Both the position numbers and the translations under genes were made by a program. Shown here piece by piece: positions 16,500-25,225 of a DNA stretch of 64,000 nucleotides (position 1 is the stretch's first letter; each line of letters starts with the position of its first letter). Source of the stretch: Filimonas sp. Lineage in GTDB: Bacteria; Bacteroidota; Bacteroidia; Chitinophagales; Chitinophagaceae. The notes under the pieces are model-generated. The model was given only the letters and a program-made list of their open reading frames with translations, searched no databases and was not told the origin of the DNA. Location of the stretch: positions 1 to 64,000 of the forward strand of contig JAFKHH010000014.1 in NCBI GenBank assembly GCA_017306865.1, read 5' to 3'.

Positions 16500-16561
16500 T
16501 GCACAAAGACGTATTGGATTTTAACAGTGAAAGCATCGAAGGTGTTAGCTTAAATGGGTAG
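16499..16561 (+). CDS. 20-residue ORF overlapping the LRR gene stop, related to 17589
   Basis: MHKDVLDFNSESIEGVSLNG starts on the TAATG overlap with the LRR-like gene. Its C-terminal 16 residues resemble those of the short ORF at 17589-17681 (LDFNRERIEGVRLNG), and both precede a copy of the zinc-ribbon gene. They may be remnants of a longer duplicated gene or real leader peptides. Confidence 0.3.
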   Translation: MHKDVLDFNSESIEGVSLNG

Positions 16562-16655
16562 TCGTTTTATACCCGTTTTACCTTAACTGCGAAAAACACA
16601 AAGACACCTACAGTACAAAAATTTAAAAAACAACATACCTCAAAAACTATTTTTT

Positions 16656-17450
16656 ATGATTTACTATTATGAGATTGTAAGCAAACCACTCACCACACAA
16701 ACGCTGCATGATGAGCAATGCCCTGTTTGCGGTAAAAAAGGCGGCATACAGGTCACATTATATATGCGCTATGCAAGAACCATCATACCTATAGTGGGCC
16801 TGGGGCGAACAACAGGCGTCATTTGTAACCTGTGCGGGCATGAAATAAAAAATCCTATTACATCTATCTTTAAAAAAAAGGGCTATTCGCCTGCCATCGA
16901 CGCCGCTTTACAAAACATACGGACACATAAGCGTACTTTATGGCAACGACTATACCCATGGTCGTTTTTCCTGGCAATTTTTGCTTTTTTCTTGTGCGCA
17001 TTGGTTAGAGTACCTTTTACAAAACACAAACAAAACAACCTTGTGCAATTAATTGAAAACCCTATGCCCGGTGATATTTATAAAAGCACATGGCTAAGAA
17101 GAACCTCCAGCGCAACAGTATCTGACGGAGTGCTGTTAAAACTAGTGCGCATACAAGGTGATACGATGTTTGTAGTAAAAAGTAAAAACGCAATTGAAAA
17201 TTGGGGGTACACACAAAAAGTTTGGGATGTGCTTTCTGAAAACGATAATGATTTTGACCCTACAGAATATAAAATAAGCCTGAGCAGATTTTCACGAAAA
17301 AAAAGTGGAACGTTTGGTGAGTTTTGGGTGTTTAATACCGATCCAAACGCTTTTATGAAAATTGATTTTAAAGGTGGCTTAATTGATGATGGAGAAATGG
17401 ATATTGAGATAAGTTCTGTGGAGCGAAAAAAACAACAACAAGCTGATTAG
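16656..17450 (+). CDS. Zinc-ribbon membrane protein, duplicate 1
   Basis: The 264-residue product has an N-terminal four-cysteine zinc-ribbon-like module (C22-P-V-C25 and C57-N-L-C60), a single hydrophobic membrane segment (about 100-120, PWSFFLAIFAFFLCALV) and a C-terminal domain of about 140 residues with basic and beta-rich character (SSATVSDGVLLKLVRIQGDTMF begins it). No signal peptide is present, so the ribbon is probably cytoplasmic and the C-terminal domain outside. I do not recognise the family. It is a tandem duplicate of the gene at 17736; the two genes are almost identical through the middle and diverge at the C terminus. Confidence 0.8.
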   Translation: MIYYYEIVSKPLTTQTLHDEQCPVCGKKGGIQVTLYMRYARTIIPIVGLGRTTGVICNLCGHEIKNPITSIFKKKGYSPAIDAALQNIRTHKRTLWQRLYPWSFFLAIFAFFLCALVRVPFTKHKQNNLVQLIENPMPGDIYKSTWLRRTSSATVSDGVLLKLVRIQGDTMFVVKSKNAIENWGYTQKVWDVLSENDNDFDPTEYKISLSRFSRKKSGTFGEFWVFNTDPNAFMKIDFKGGLIDDGEMDIEISSVERKKQQQAD

Positions 17451-17588
17451 AATAAGCATTTGACGTCTTCGGTATTATGCCTCGGCAACCGCAAATAGCG
17501 CAAGACCTATAAGGTTTCAAAAACCTTATAGGTCTCTACTACTAGTGTTACTATAGTCATTAACACTATAAACAACTATAGCACAACT
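17451..17588. other. Spacer between the duplicates, with a hairpin
   Basis: The spacer holds the perfect 15-bp hairpin at 17503-17535 and short AT-rich direct and inverted motifs (ctatag / ctagtg / cactata) near 17540-17585. Confidence 0.5.
17503..17535. repeat. Perfect 15-bp hairpin, copy 1
   Basis: AGACCTATAAGGTTT (17503-17517) pairs exactly with AAACCTTATAGGTCT (17521-17535) across a 3-base loop. A second copy with the same core, ACCTATAAGGTTT, follows the other duplicate at 18609-18643. There is no U tract, so a dispersed palindrome is at least as likely as a terminator. Confidence 0.85.
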
Positions 17589-17681
17589 ATGCATTGTGGA
17601 GACATGGTTTATTACAGAGATCATATACTTGAATTGGATTTTAACAGAGAAAGAATTGAAGGTGTTAGATTAAATGGATAG
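17589..17681 (+). CDS. 30-residue ORF before zinc-ribbon duplicate 2
   Basis: MHCGDMVYYRDHILELDF... ends ...ERIEGVRLNG and matches the short ORF at 16499-16561 over its last 16 residues. It lies inside the duplicated unit, 54 bp before the second zinc-ribbon gene. It could be the tail of a gene that was duplicated together with the zinc-ribbon gene, or a small protein in its own right. Confidence 0.3.
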   Translation: MHCGDMVYYRDHILELDFNRERIEGVRLNG

Positions 17682-17735
17682 CCGTTTTATGCCCATAAAA
17701 ATTTTAAAAACAACATACCTCAAAAACTATTTTTT

Positions 17736-18515
17736 ATGATTTACTCTTATCAGATTGTAAGCAAACCACTCACCACACAAACACTGCACGATGAACAATG
17801 CCCCATTTGTAGTAAAAAAGGCGGCATACAGGTCACATTATATATGCGCTATGCAAGAACCATCATACCTATAGTGGGCCTGGGGCGAACAACAGGCGTC
17901 ATTTGTAGCCTGTGCGGGCATGTATTAAAAGAGCCTAACACAACTATCTTTAAAAAAAGGGGCTATTCGCCTGCCATTGACGCCGCTTTACAAAACATAC
18001 GGGCACATAAGCGTACTTTATGGCAACGACTATACCCATGGTCGTTTTTCCTGGCAATTTTTGCTTTTTTCCTGTGCGCATTGGTTAGAGTACCTTTTAC
18101 AAAACACAAACAAAACAACCTTGTGCAATTAATTGAAAACCCTATGCCCGGTGATATTTATAAAAGCACATGGCTAAGAAGAACCTCCAGCGCAACAGTA
18201 TCTGACGGGGTGCTGTTAAAACTAGTGCGCATACAAGGTGATACGATGTTTGTAGTAAAAAGTAAAAACGCAATTGAAAATTGGGGGTACACACAAAAAG
18301 TTTGGGATGCGCTTTCTGAAAACGATAATGATTTTGACCCTACAGAATATAAAATAAGCCTGAGCAGATTTTCACGAAAAAAAGGGGGAGATTTTGGCCG
18401 GTTTTTGGAGTTTAATACCGAGCCTATCGATTTTATAAAATTTAATTTAAAAGGTGGCTTAATTGATAATGGAGGAATGGACATTGAAATAAGTTCTGTG
18501 GAGCGAAAAAAATAA
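17736..18515 (+). CDS. Zinc-ribbon membrane protein, duplicate 2
   Basis: This 259-residue protein has the same layout as the gene at 16656: a zinc-ribbon-like module (C22-P-I-C25, C57-S-L-C60), one membrane segment (about 100-120) and a C-terminal domain. The two genes are in register at an offset of exactly 1080 bp. Between 16921-17300 and 18001-18380 I count only four base differences, whereas the last 130 bp of each gene differ strongly (ends QQQAD versus SVERKK). This is the pattern left by recent gene conversion of the middle, or by selection for diversity at the C terminus. Function unknown. Confidence 0.8.
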   Translation: MIYSYQIVSKPLTTQTLHDEQCPICSKKGGIQVTLYMRYARTIIPIVGLGRTTGVICSLCGHVLKEPNTTIFKKRGYSPAIDAALQNIRAHKRTLWQRLYPWSFFLAIFAFFLCALVRVPFTKHKQNNLVQLIENPMPGDIYKSTWLRRTSSATVSDGVLLKLVRIQGDTMFVVKSKNAIENWGYTQKVWDALSENDNDFDPTEYKISLSRFSRKKGGDFGRFLEFNTEPIDFIKFNLKGGLIDNGGMDIEISSVERKK

Positions 18516-19190
18516 CGACAGCCGGTTTGTCATAAGTATTGAATGCCTAAGAACGTTGCCACTTATCAGGTTGCTCTTTATCAGCAATCTGAAAAAGAGA
18601 ATTAGCTCTAAACCTATAAGGTTTCTAAAACCTTATAGGTTTATTCGTTTAAAAATTTATTCTTCCCAACAACGTCTCTTACTTCAAGCAAGATGCAGCG
18701 GCAAGGACATTGCCGTTTACTGTCTGCTATTTACCAGAAACTCCCACTGAAATCTATTATTGCAACAGGATAATTAAATGTAATGTGATTGCTATAGCAA
18801 TGCCCCTCGCTATACACATGCCTGGGGGGGAAGAGACATTACTGAGAAGAAGGCATTGCGACTGAAACAGGTTGATGGTTTATCACACCCGCCACAATAA
18901 TTGATTTCATTTTCATAGCATGTGTCTGTGCAACATCCTTACCATATACATAGCATTAAGTAAGAGACATAGCCGGAACAGAACTCATAATCAATATTTT
19001 AAATCTATTCTCCAATAAAGTACCATATAACCTATCGGTATTCTAAAAAATTAAAATGCTCGATTGAAAAATCCCCCTAAACCTACCAGTCTTTTCATGT
19101 AATTTCAATACCATAAGTTGCTGCCCAAAAAAGTTTTCTCCGGATGTAACAGATCTACAAAAAGAAACACTAACTCCATAAAGAGAAATT
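18516..19190. other. 675-bp gene-free region with palindromes
   Basis: No ORF is convincing here. The region holds the perfect hairpin at 18609-18643, a loosely palindromic stretch at 18665-18710 (caacgtctcttac ... gcaaggacattgcc), and a degenerate repeat around 18929-18975 (caacatccttacc ... taagtaagagacat). Such clustering of small palindromes is typical of a recombination-prone gap. Confidence 0.5.
18609..18643. repeat. Perfect 16-bp hairpin, copy 2
   Basis: TAAACCTATAAGGTTT (18609-18624) pairs with AAACCTTATAGGTTTA (18628-18643) across a 3-base loop. The core matches the hairpin at 17503-17535, and each hairpin lies downstream of one zinc-ribbon duplicate. Confidence 0.85.
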
Positions 19191-19481
19191 ATGAGCCAGT
19201 TTTCAATTACGCTTCCGGGTAAGCGACAAGCACAGGTGAAAAGCGGTAAGGTCTTCTTAAAAGGATTCTTAGGCAGGATTTTATCACCCCAAAAGAATAT
19301 TTCCAAAACAGGTTATTTCGTAAGAACAGAAACACCGGGGGAAGGTTTAAAAGAATCCATCCTTTACCAGGCAAAGGATGGAAAATGGTCTTTAGATCCG
19401 GAGGGCCAGAAAGAGCCGGAAGAAAACACGATAGAATCTGAGATAAAAAAAGCAATTGAAGTCTTTGAAAGTCAACACTAA
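19191..19481 (+). CDS. Hypothetical 96-residue protein
   Basis: A small, charged protein without signal peptide or membrane segment, beginning MSQFSITLPGKRQAQVKSGK and ending with a helical acidic tail (ESEIKKAIEVFESQH). I do not recognise it. It ends 1 bp before the ECF sigma gene and reads in the same direction, so it is probably the first gene of that operon and could be a regulator or partner of the sigma factor (inference from position only). Confidence 0.5.
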   Translation: MSQFSITLPGKRQAQVKSGKVFLKGFLGRILSPQKNISKTGYFVRTETPGEGLKESILYQAKDGKWSLDPEGQKEPEENTIESEIKKAIEVFESQH

Positions 19482-19482
19482 A

Positions 19483-19992
19483 ATGTCTTGTACAAAACAG
19501 AGTCGTTTTATTGAACTTCTTGAGAAGCATAGGGGGATACTTCATAAAGTAAGCCGTCTGTACCAGGATCAGAAGGAAGACCAGGACGATCTGTTCCAGG
19601 ACATAATCTTACAATTATGGCAGTCGTTTGATACTTTCAGGGGAGATAGTGAGTTTAGTTCATGGATGTATAGGGTAAGTCTTAATACCGCGATTGCCTA
19701 CTTTAAAAAAGAAAAGCGCAGACCGGACCGGCAGGTATTGCCTGATGCCGCTATCTCCATTACCGAACCCCAACCCTTCGTGAAACAGGAAGATCGCATG
19801 GCGATCCTTTATAGCGCCCTGCATCAATTAGATAAGGTTGAGAGAGCGCTTGTATTTCTCTATATGGAAGGACAAAATAGCCGGGAAATAGCACACACAT
19901 TAGGTATAAGTGCGGTGAATGTTCGCGTAAGACTTATGAGGATAAAAACCAAATTAAAAACAATTCTTAAATCGATGGGTTATGGAGCTTGA
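19483..19992 (+). CDS. ECF RNA polymerase sigma factor
   Basis: From the ATG at 19483 the protein has 169 residues; the longer ORF start at 19456 overlaps the upstream gene and is less likely. Region 2 reads DQEDDLFQDIILQLWQSFD-like (QKEDQDDLFQDIILQLW) followed by FSSWMYRVSLNTAIAYFKKEKRRP, and region 4 is near LDKVERALVFLYMEGQNSREIAHTLGIS. The downstream gene overlaps by 11 bp and encodes a membrane protein that could be the matching anti-sigma or sensor partner. Confidence 0.88.
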   Translation: MSCTKQSRFIELLEKHRGILHKVSRLYQDQKEDQDDLFQDIILQLWQSFDTFRGDSEFSSWMYRVSLNTAIAYFKKEKRRPDRQVLPDAAISITEPQPFVKQEDRMAILYSALHQLDKVERALVFLYMEGQNSREIAHTLGISAVNVRVRLMRIKTKLKTILKSMGYGA

Positions 19993-20614
19993 TGACTTTA
20001 AAGATGATTGGTCAAAAGACACGATCATTCATAGCCGCCCTCTAAAAAGCCTGCAGCCGATCAATGGTACTACGTCCATTGTCTACAGGATCAGGCAACA
20101 TATGCGGAATGATTTTCTTAAAATGACGCTCTTCTATATTCTTTTACTTTTCCTTTTTTTCATTCGTCCTCATACAGCTTTATCACTTTTTCTTATCAGT
20201 GTGATCACCTTCCTGCTGTTGGTCCAGGGCGCACTCTACTTCTGGCGTTTCTTTCTTTTCTATAAGAAACTCTGGCGGTATGACTTAAGCCTGCGGAATA
20301 GCCTGCGGCGGATTGCGTATGAACTGGAGATACATATTGAATTGTACCGGAATATGGTTTATTGCGCTGTTCCATTAATGTCTCTTGTGCTGATCGGTTT
20401 AATAGGAGGAAACAGCATTTCAACCTTCTTCCGGCAATTGATACTTTTCCCTTCAACACTTACTATAACAGATTTTCTACTACCGTTCTTATGGGTACTG
20501 ATTTTGCAGATCATCATTTATCAGCTACTTAAACGATATATCAAAATTTACTATACGCGGTACTTGAACGCGCTCAACCAAATATTGGAAGACATTGACC
20601 AGGAAGCTTTATGA
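19982..20614 (+). CDS. Multi-pass membrane protein, possible sigma-factor partner
   Basis: The 210-residue protein has a soluble N terminus of about 45 residues and four hydrophobic segments (roughly 45-65, 68-88, 125-145 and 160-180). It overlaps the ECF sigma gene by 11 bp, so the two are translationally coupled. That position is typical of anti-sigma factors, but I see no zinc-binding anti-sigma motif (HxxxCxxC), and the assignment stays tentative. Confidence 0.6.
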   Translation: MELDDFKDDWSKDTIIHSRPLKSLQPINGTTSIVYRIRQHMRNDFLKMTLFYILLLFLFFIRPHTALSLFLISVITFLLLVQGALYFWRFFLFYKKLWRYDLSLRNSLRRIAYELEIHIELYRNMVYCAVPLMSLVLIGLIGGNSISTFFRQLILFPSTLTITDFLLPFLWVLILQIIIYQLLKRYIKIYYTRYLNALNQILEDIDQEAL

Positions 20615-20719
20615 TGCCACTCTCCACGTCCATATTCTTTCGTCAACAGTGGTTGCCGGAACAGAAGGACTTAAAACTTCAATAGCATTTGCGGAGCATA
20701 AATATCTAAAACTGATAAA

Positions 20720-21601
20720 ATGCAGGAGACAAAAGGACTGATCCAGGAAATAAAATTACACAGCAAGATTGCTATCAGGGTAAGCACTAACGCTAATAAT
20801 AATTTATCTGCTGATGTAATGAAAATGCTTACGCGGCCTCACCGCAAAGCCAACTTCTTTTTTGTATTTGTTGAAAGCGGTTCGCTTACACATAAAGTTG
20901 ATTTAAATGAACTGACTATTACCAATGGGCAGTTGTTTTTTATTCTGCCAAATCAAATCCATACCGCACCCGAAAAAGTTGAGGATGCGCTTACATGTTT
21001 TAAAATGAGCTTTGACCAAAATTGCTTGTCATTGCTTCCTAAACAATTTCCTTTTTTACACAATCCCCTGAACTCACAAATTGTTTCGTTTGATGCCGCT
21101 TCAGGACAGCGCATAAAAACGCTTTTTGAATTTTTGAACAGCATTTTACATGCAGCAGAAAATGAAAAAGATGGAGATATTATTTTGGCTTATCTTAATT
21201 CCATACTGACAGAAATAAACACTGCATATTTTAAAAACGTAGTGAAAGAACACGTACTGCCTGACCGGCTTTCTAAATACGTTGATTTTAAAATTGCAGT
21301 TGAAACCCATCTCACAGAACAGCTTTCAATAAATATGATTGCCGATAACCTGGCAGTAACGACTAATCACCTTTACAACATTGTAAAAGAGTTTTCAGGT
21401 GTTTCCCCGAAAGAATTTATTACCAACCGTTTAATGTTGGAAGCACAGCGAAAACTGCACTACTCCAAATCCTCTGTTAAGGAATTAGCTTATGAACTGG
21501 GGTTTAGCGATCCTGATTATTTTTCACGGCTTTTCAAAAAGACGACAGGAAAAAGTATCAGTAATTATTTAGCCGACATCCAGGATTTGTCAGGCAGCTA
21601 A
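20720..21601 (+). CDS. AraC-family transcriptional regulator
   Basis: This 293-residue protein has a cupin-like N-terminal sensor (residues about 30-120, with LFFILPNQIHTAPEK) and a canonical AraC DNA-binding domain at 190-285: LSINMIADNLAVTTNHLYNIVKEFSG and VKELAYELGFSDPDYFSRLFKKTTGKS. The SDR gene at 21667 follows 65 bp downstream on the same strand and is a natural target (inference). Confidence 0.92.
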   Translation: MQETKGLIQEIKLHSKIAIRVSTNANNNLSADVMKMLTRPHRKANFFFVFVESGSLTHKVDLNELTITNGQLFFILPNQIHTAPEKVEDALTCFKMSFDQNCLSLLPKQFPFLHNPLNSQIVSFDAASGQRIKTLFEFLNSILHAAENEKDGDIILAYLNSILTEINTAYFKNVVKEHVLPDRLSKYVDFKIAVETHLTEQLSINMIADNLAVTTNHLYNIVKEFSGVSPKEFITNRLMLEAQRKLHYSKSSVKELAYELGFSDPDYFSRLFKKTTGKSISNYLADIQDLSGS

Positions 21602-21666
21602 AATGATTTGTCCAGCTCGTTTCAATTTGCTCCGGCGATTTTTGTGGCTAAATAATTTATTACAAA

Positions 21667-22389
21667 ATGAAGTCTGCATTAATAACAGGAGCAAACAGGG
21701 GAATCGGTTTTGAAACTGCAAAACAATTAGCAGCACTCGGCTATTTTGTTTACCTCGGCAGCCGCGAAAAAGCAAAAGGGGTTGAAGCGGTTGCAGCGCT
21801 TAACACATCTGGCTTTTCAAATGTAGACTGCATAGAGCTAGATGTAACAAACATAGCATCTATAACAGCAGCGCGGCAAGCTATAGAAGACAAAACACCA
21901 CAGTTGGATGTTTTAATAAACAATGCCGGTATTAGTGGCGGCTTTCCTCAACCGGCACTTACGGTTCATATAGAGAAAGTAAAAACAGTTTTTGAAACGA
22001 ACTTCTTTGCCCCAATCCAGGTTATACAAGCGTTTATTGATCTGCTGAAAAAATCGAACGAACCGCGAATTGTAAATGTAACTACTGAACTTTCTTCCAT
22101 TACCAAGCACCAGGACCCGAACTGGGAATTTTATGCCTATAACCCTTCAGCTTACGGAGCTTCAAAATCAGCATTGAATGCTTATACGGTTATGCTGGCC
22201 AAAGAGCTTAAAGACACGAATTTTAAAGTGAATTGTGTTTGCCCAGGCTTTACAAAAACAGCGTTCAATAATTACATGGGAACAAAACCAGTTGAACAAG
22301 GAGCAAAAGCTATTGTAAAATATGCGACCCTTAGCTCAGATGGCGCCACAGGAAGATTCTTCAATGAAGAGGGTGAAATACCCTGGTAA
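21667..22389 (+). CDS. Short-chain dehydrogenase/reductase
   Basis: The 240-residue enzyme has the cofactor motif TGANRGIGFE (6-15), an NNAGISGG motif near 90 and the catalytic Y-G-A-S-K (about 162-166), preceded by the serine in TELSSIT. All catalytic residues are present, in contrast to the SDR-like protein at 12773. It is likely an NADP(H)-dependent carbonyl reductase of unknown substrate, resembling plant-type carbonyl reductase/menthone reductase SDRs. Confidence 0.9.
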   Translation: MKSALITGANRGIGFETAKQLAALGYFVYLGSREKAKGVEAVAALNTSGFSNVDCIELDVTNIASITAARQAIEDKTPQLDVLINNAGISGGFPQPALTVHIEKVKTVFETNFFAPIQVIQAFIDLLKKSNEPRIVNVTTELSSITKHQDPNWEFYAYNPSAYGASKSALNAYTVMLAKELKDTNFKVNCVCPGFTKTAFNNYMGTKPVEQGAKAIVKYATLSSDGATGRFFNEEGEIPW

Positions 22390-22581
22390 AATTATAGCCT
22401 GACAAATCATGGCTTCATAACAATTATTCTCTGCAATGCCTGCTTAGCAGGGGCAGATATATTGTGGGGGGTATTGCGATCGGAACAGGTTGGCAAAACA
22501 CCAACCTGTTGCCAAGACAGCTCATTATTTATTTTATTATATCTGTATGCTCATCCTCCGACAGATGTGCTACAATTCCCC

Positions 22582-23016
22582 TTAGTGAATATTATTCGGA
22601 TCAAACTCTACCATCCATTCAATACCGTATTTATCTCTAAACATACCAAAGTATGTACCCCAAGGACTATCTGTAATAGACATCTCTACCTCCCCTCCCG
22701 TAGAAAGCCCATTAAACAATTTATCCGCCTCTTCTTTACTTCCTGTACTTATCGAGATTTTACTTCTGTTCTCTCTCTCGTTTACCTTGCCTAAAAATTC
22801 CGGAACATCATTCCCCATCAACATATTGCTTTTTCCTATAGGCAAGGCAATATGCATGATTTTGTTCTCTTCTTTTTCTGATACCGGAAATTCAGGGCTT
22901 GCAATGTCTTTAAGGCGAACTACTCTTGCAAACTCGCCGCCAAATACTGATTTGTAAAATATAAATGCTTCTTCGGCATTGCCATTGAAGTTTACATGTG
23001 GATTGATAAGTGCCAT
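22582..23016 (-). CDS. VOC-family (PhnB/3-demethylubiquinone methyltransferase-like) protein
   Basis: The 144-residue protein opens NPHVNFNGNAEEAFIFYKSVFGGEF, the usual PhnB-type VOC start, and continues with IMHIALPIG, a glutamate near 120 in WGTYFGMFRDKYGIEWMVEF, and a terminal FDP. Such proteins are small metal-binding or metal-free VOC folds, often annotated as 3-demethylubiquinone-9 3-methyltransferase-like. It is a single-gene unit reading leftward. The role is not known. Confidence 0.88.
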   Translation of the reverse strand: MALINPHVNFNGNAEEAFIFYKSVFGGEFARVVRLKDIASPEFPVSEKEENKIMHIALPIGKSNMLMGNDVPEFLGKVNERENRSKISISTGSKEEADKLFNGLSTGGEVEMSITDSPWGTYFGMFRDKYGIEWMVEFDPNNIH

Positions 23017-23402
23017 AAGTCTTTGTTTTTTGTGTTATTCAAATGTACCGCTTAACGGTAAAGCCGACAAGGTGTGAAAACGTCAAAAAAGAGGATGTTT
23101 GCGTCAAGCCTTCATTCAAAACAATTTACTTCATTTTCAAGGATCCGGCAAATAGCACGTATCCCTGTGAGGTCTTTGCTAACACACATAATCGAAGTAA
23201 GACATGTTGCAACTATAAAATGCCCTGCCAAAAATGAACATACGGGAAAATTCACGTTTATTATTTTACCAGTAATTGTATTTTGTTTCCCTCGAATCCG
23301 TGAGCTGCCAGGTAAGATTTTCAACTAATTAAATATCCTTCTCTATACACACGAAATTATCCAATAAGAATAAACATCTTTTCATCGCCAAAACCCAACA
23401 TC
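23017..23402. other. Gene-free region upstream of the 460-residue protein
   Basis: No convincing gene. A loosely palindromic motif (ggtctttgctaacacacat ... aagtaagacatgttgcaac) occurs at about 23160-23215 and is similar to motifs near 15800, 18930 and 28540. Confidence 0.4.
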
Positions 23403-24785
23403 ATGTCAAAAATATCTATTGTATTCGGAGCTGTTTTCTTTCCTGAAAAAGAGACTTACCTGAAACAGCGAATCTCATTATTGCACGCTGCCGGCTCGAG
23501 CAATAACAATTCGTTTTATGCCTCTATCGATTTGCCGGCTAACTATGTTTCGGACATACTTCAGGCTGCCAACAACGAAATTCATATTCCTTTAGGAGAG
23601 CCTATCGACGTATCTGCTATACAGGGAGAAAATGGAGAGGAACTTCGTAAACGAAAAGTATGTATGCTTGCTGAGGTAAGCCGTTTTTTTCCATTGATTG
23701 ATGGAGAATATGTGGAAACAAATGAGGTAAGTTACCTTACAGAAGACTGGGAAGACTTCCCTGCATATTCGATAACACTTAAGCAAACAACTAACTTCAG
23801 CATTTCCTTTTACATTTATCCTACTATACAGGCAGATACGGCCAACCAGCAATTAATAGAAAGCAGTAGTGAAATTTCCGAAGACGCTATGCTATTCACA
23901 GCCGCAAATATCGATCTTAACTTTGGTGATGTGGCAAGGCAACTTTCAGGCGGATTAGCCGGTCTTTTGCCCAAGCCTATGAATACGATCGCTACCCAAC
24001 TCATTACACTACTTTGGCCTGCACCCGACAAAGCAGCGGAGCAATGGAGACAGATGTATGATACCTTGCAAATTATTGTGAGAAATGGCCTTGCAGAGAA
24101 TAATGTTACACAGGCCAGGCAAAAACTCTATGGCTTTATACTTTTTCTCAATAACTCTTACATACCGCTCAGGGATGATCCAAGGGTTACAAAGAAGGAA
24201 CGCTTTGATGCGCTTAATCCGTACGACAAGGTTTTTTTCCTGGAAATCGTAAACGTGTTTATGTTCACAGAAGCTGCAGAGCTGGGGCTGGCCATGGCAG
24301 CTCTTGCCAATTTTATGACTGGCGCTTGCCTGCACCTGGGACTGAACCAGGAAAGGGCTTTGCAAGACACCAACAATAGCGATCCGTCAAGATCTCCTTA
24401 CGCGATAAGTGTATCAAACCTTGCAAAAACATATGCTGATTTTGCACTAAAAACAGCACCGGCTATCAAAAACAGGCGCATGGAGCAAATAGATACAGCA
24501 GTGCGTGAAAATTCAAATACGTCTTGCCGCGGAGGGGCTGCCGGACGCTGCTCTACCTCGCATAGTTTTTGGTTCCAGGATAGCAACAATAATTTTAGAT
24601 CTGCTACTTATAGCCACAATGGCGGACAGAAAAGAACACCTGATTCCCGTGGCGATGCCAATAGGGCATTGCAGGAATACCGGAATAAAATATCTGCGGA
24701 GATGGATGCATTATTAAAAGAGCAGGTGTATGATGTTATTGAAAACTGGCAAAAACTATTCACCAATCCTATACCAATTAAATAA
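23403..24785 (+). CDS. Unrecognised 460-residue protein with membrane-active-looking helices
   Basis: There is no signal peptide. Residues 1-150 look beta-rich (FGAVFFPEKE at the start, SISFYIYPTIQ near 140). Residues 175-375 are helical and contain WPAPDKAAEQWRQMY and a long amphipathic-hydrophobic stretch (EIVNVFMFTEAAELGLAMAA and the following ANFMTGACLHLGL). The C-terminal part has a short cysteine- and glycine-rich loop (SCRGGAAGRCSTS), then a charged helix. The helical part has a passing likeness to pore-forming N-terminal domains of delta-endotoxins, which I hold only as a weak suspicion. The gene stands alone, with a MITE-like repeat directly downstream. Confidence 0.6.
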   Translation: MSKISIVFGAVFFPEKETYLKQRISLLHAAGSSNNNSFYASIDLPANYVSDILQAANNEIHIPLGEPIDVSAIQGENGEELRKRKVCMLAEVSRFFPLIDGEYVETNEVSYLTEDWEDFPAYSITLKQTTNFSISFYIYPTIQADTANQQLIESSSEISEDAMLFTAANIDLNFGDVARQLSGGLAGLLPKPMNTIATQLITLLWPAPDKAAEQWRQMYDTLQIIVRNGLAENNVTQARQKLYGFILFLNNSYIPLRDDPRVTKKERFDALNPYDKVFFLEIVNVFMFTEAAELGLAMAALANFMTGACLHLGLNQERALQDTNNSDPSRSPYAISVSNLAKTYADFALKTAPAIKNRRMEQIDTAVRENSNTSCRGGAAGRCSTSHSFWFQDSNNNFRSATYSHNGGQKRTPDSRGDANRALQEYRNKISAEMDALLKEQVYDVIENWQKLFTNPIPIK

Positions 24786-24796
24786 ACACATTCACT

Positions 24797-25138
24797 ATTG
24801 TCCGAGTAAGTTTGGTGGATCATCAATTGCAAGCGCTCATTTGTCCACCGACGGTGTTACTTTTTGTCTTGATACAAAAAGTAACCAAAAAAATCAAGGC
24901 TCCAGAAAAGCAGGCTAAAAATTGTCACGCCCGCCGAAATCCATTGAACTCGCCGCCTACAACGTGAGTAAGTAAGTTACGCCTGGCTCAAACAGCAATG
25001 GATTTTTCCGGCGCTCATGACAATTTTCTTAACGCAGCTTTTCTGAGGTCGAACGTTTCTCTTTAAAAAGCGGATTGGGAAACTCCTCCTAATTCTGAAA
25101 CTATTCTTTTTCGTCTATCAACTTTACTCGAGCAATAA
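24797..25138. repeat. MITE-like repeat family, copy 1 (inverted orientation)
   Basis: This 342-bp element lies at the 3' side of the 460-residue protein. Its left end (ATTGTCCGAGTAAG) and right end (TTTACTCGAGCAATAAT) are inverted terminal repeats. It contains the hairpin GTTACTTTTTGT...ACAAAAAGTAAC and the block gagttcaatggatttcggcgggc in opposite orientation to the copies at 43163 and 45023. A partial copy lies at 34501-34690. Confidence 0.85.
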
Positions 25139-25225
25139 TGAAACACATTCATTATCCAGGCATTGCTCCTGCGACGGATTGATCATTTATTAATCCGTTG
25201 CAGTAGTTTACTTCATTTACAACTA

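Noticed and set aside
17503-18643. CRISPR repeats
   Set aside because: The two hairpins occur only once per gap, 1.1 kb apart, without regular spacers.
23403-24785. Firm assignment as a delta-endotoxin
   Set aside because: The resemblance is by helix character only; I see no conserved blocks that would justify the name.
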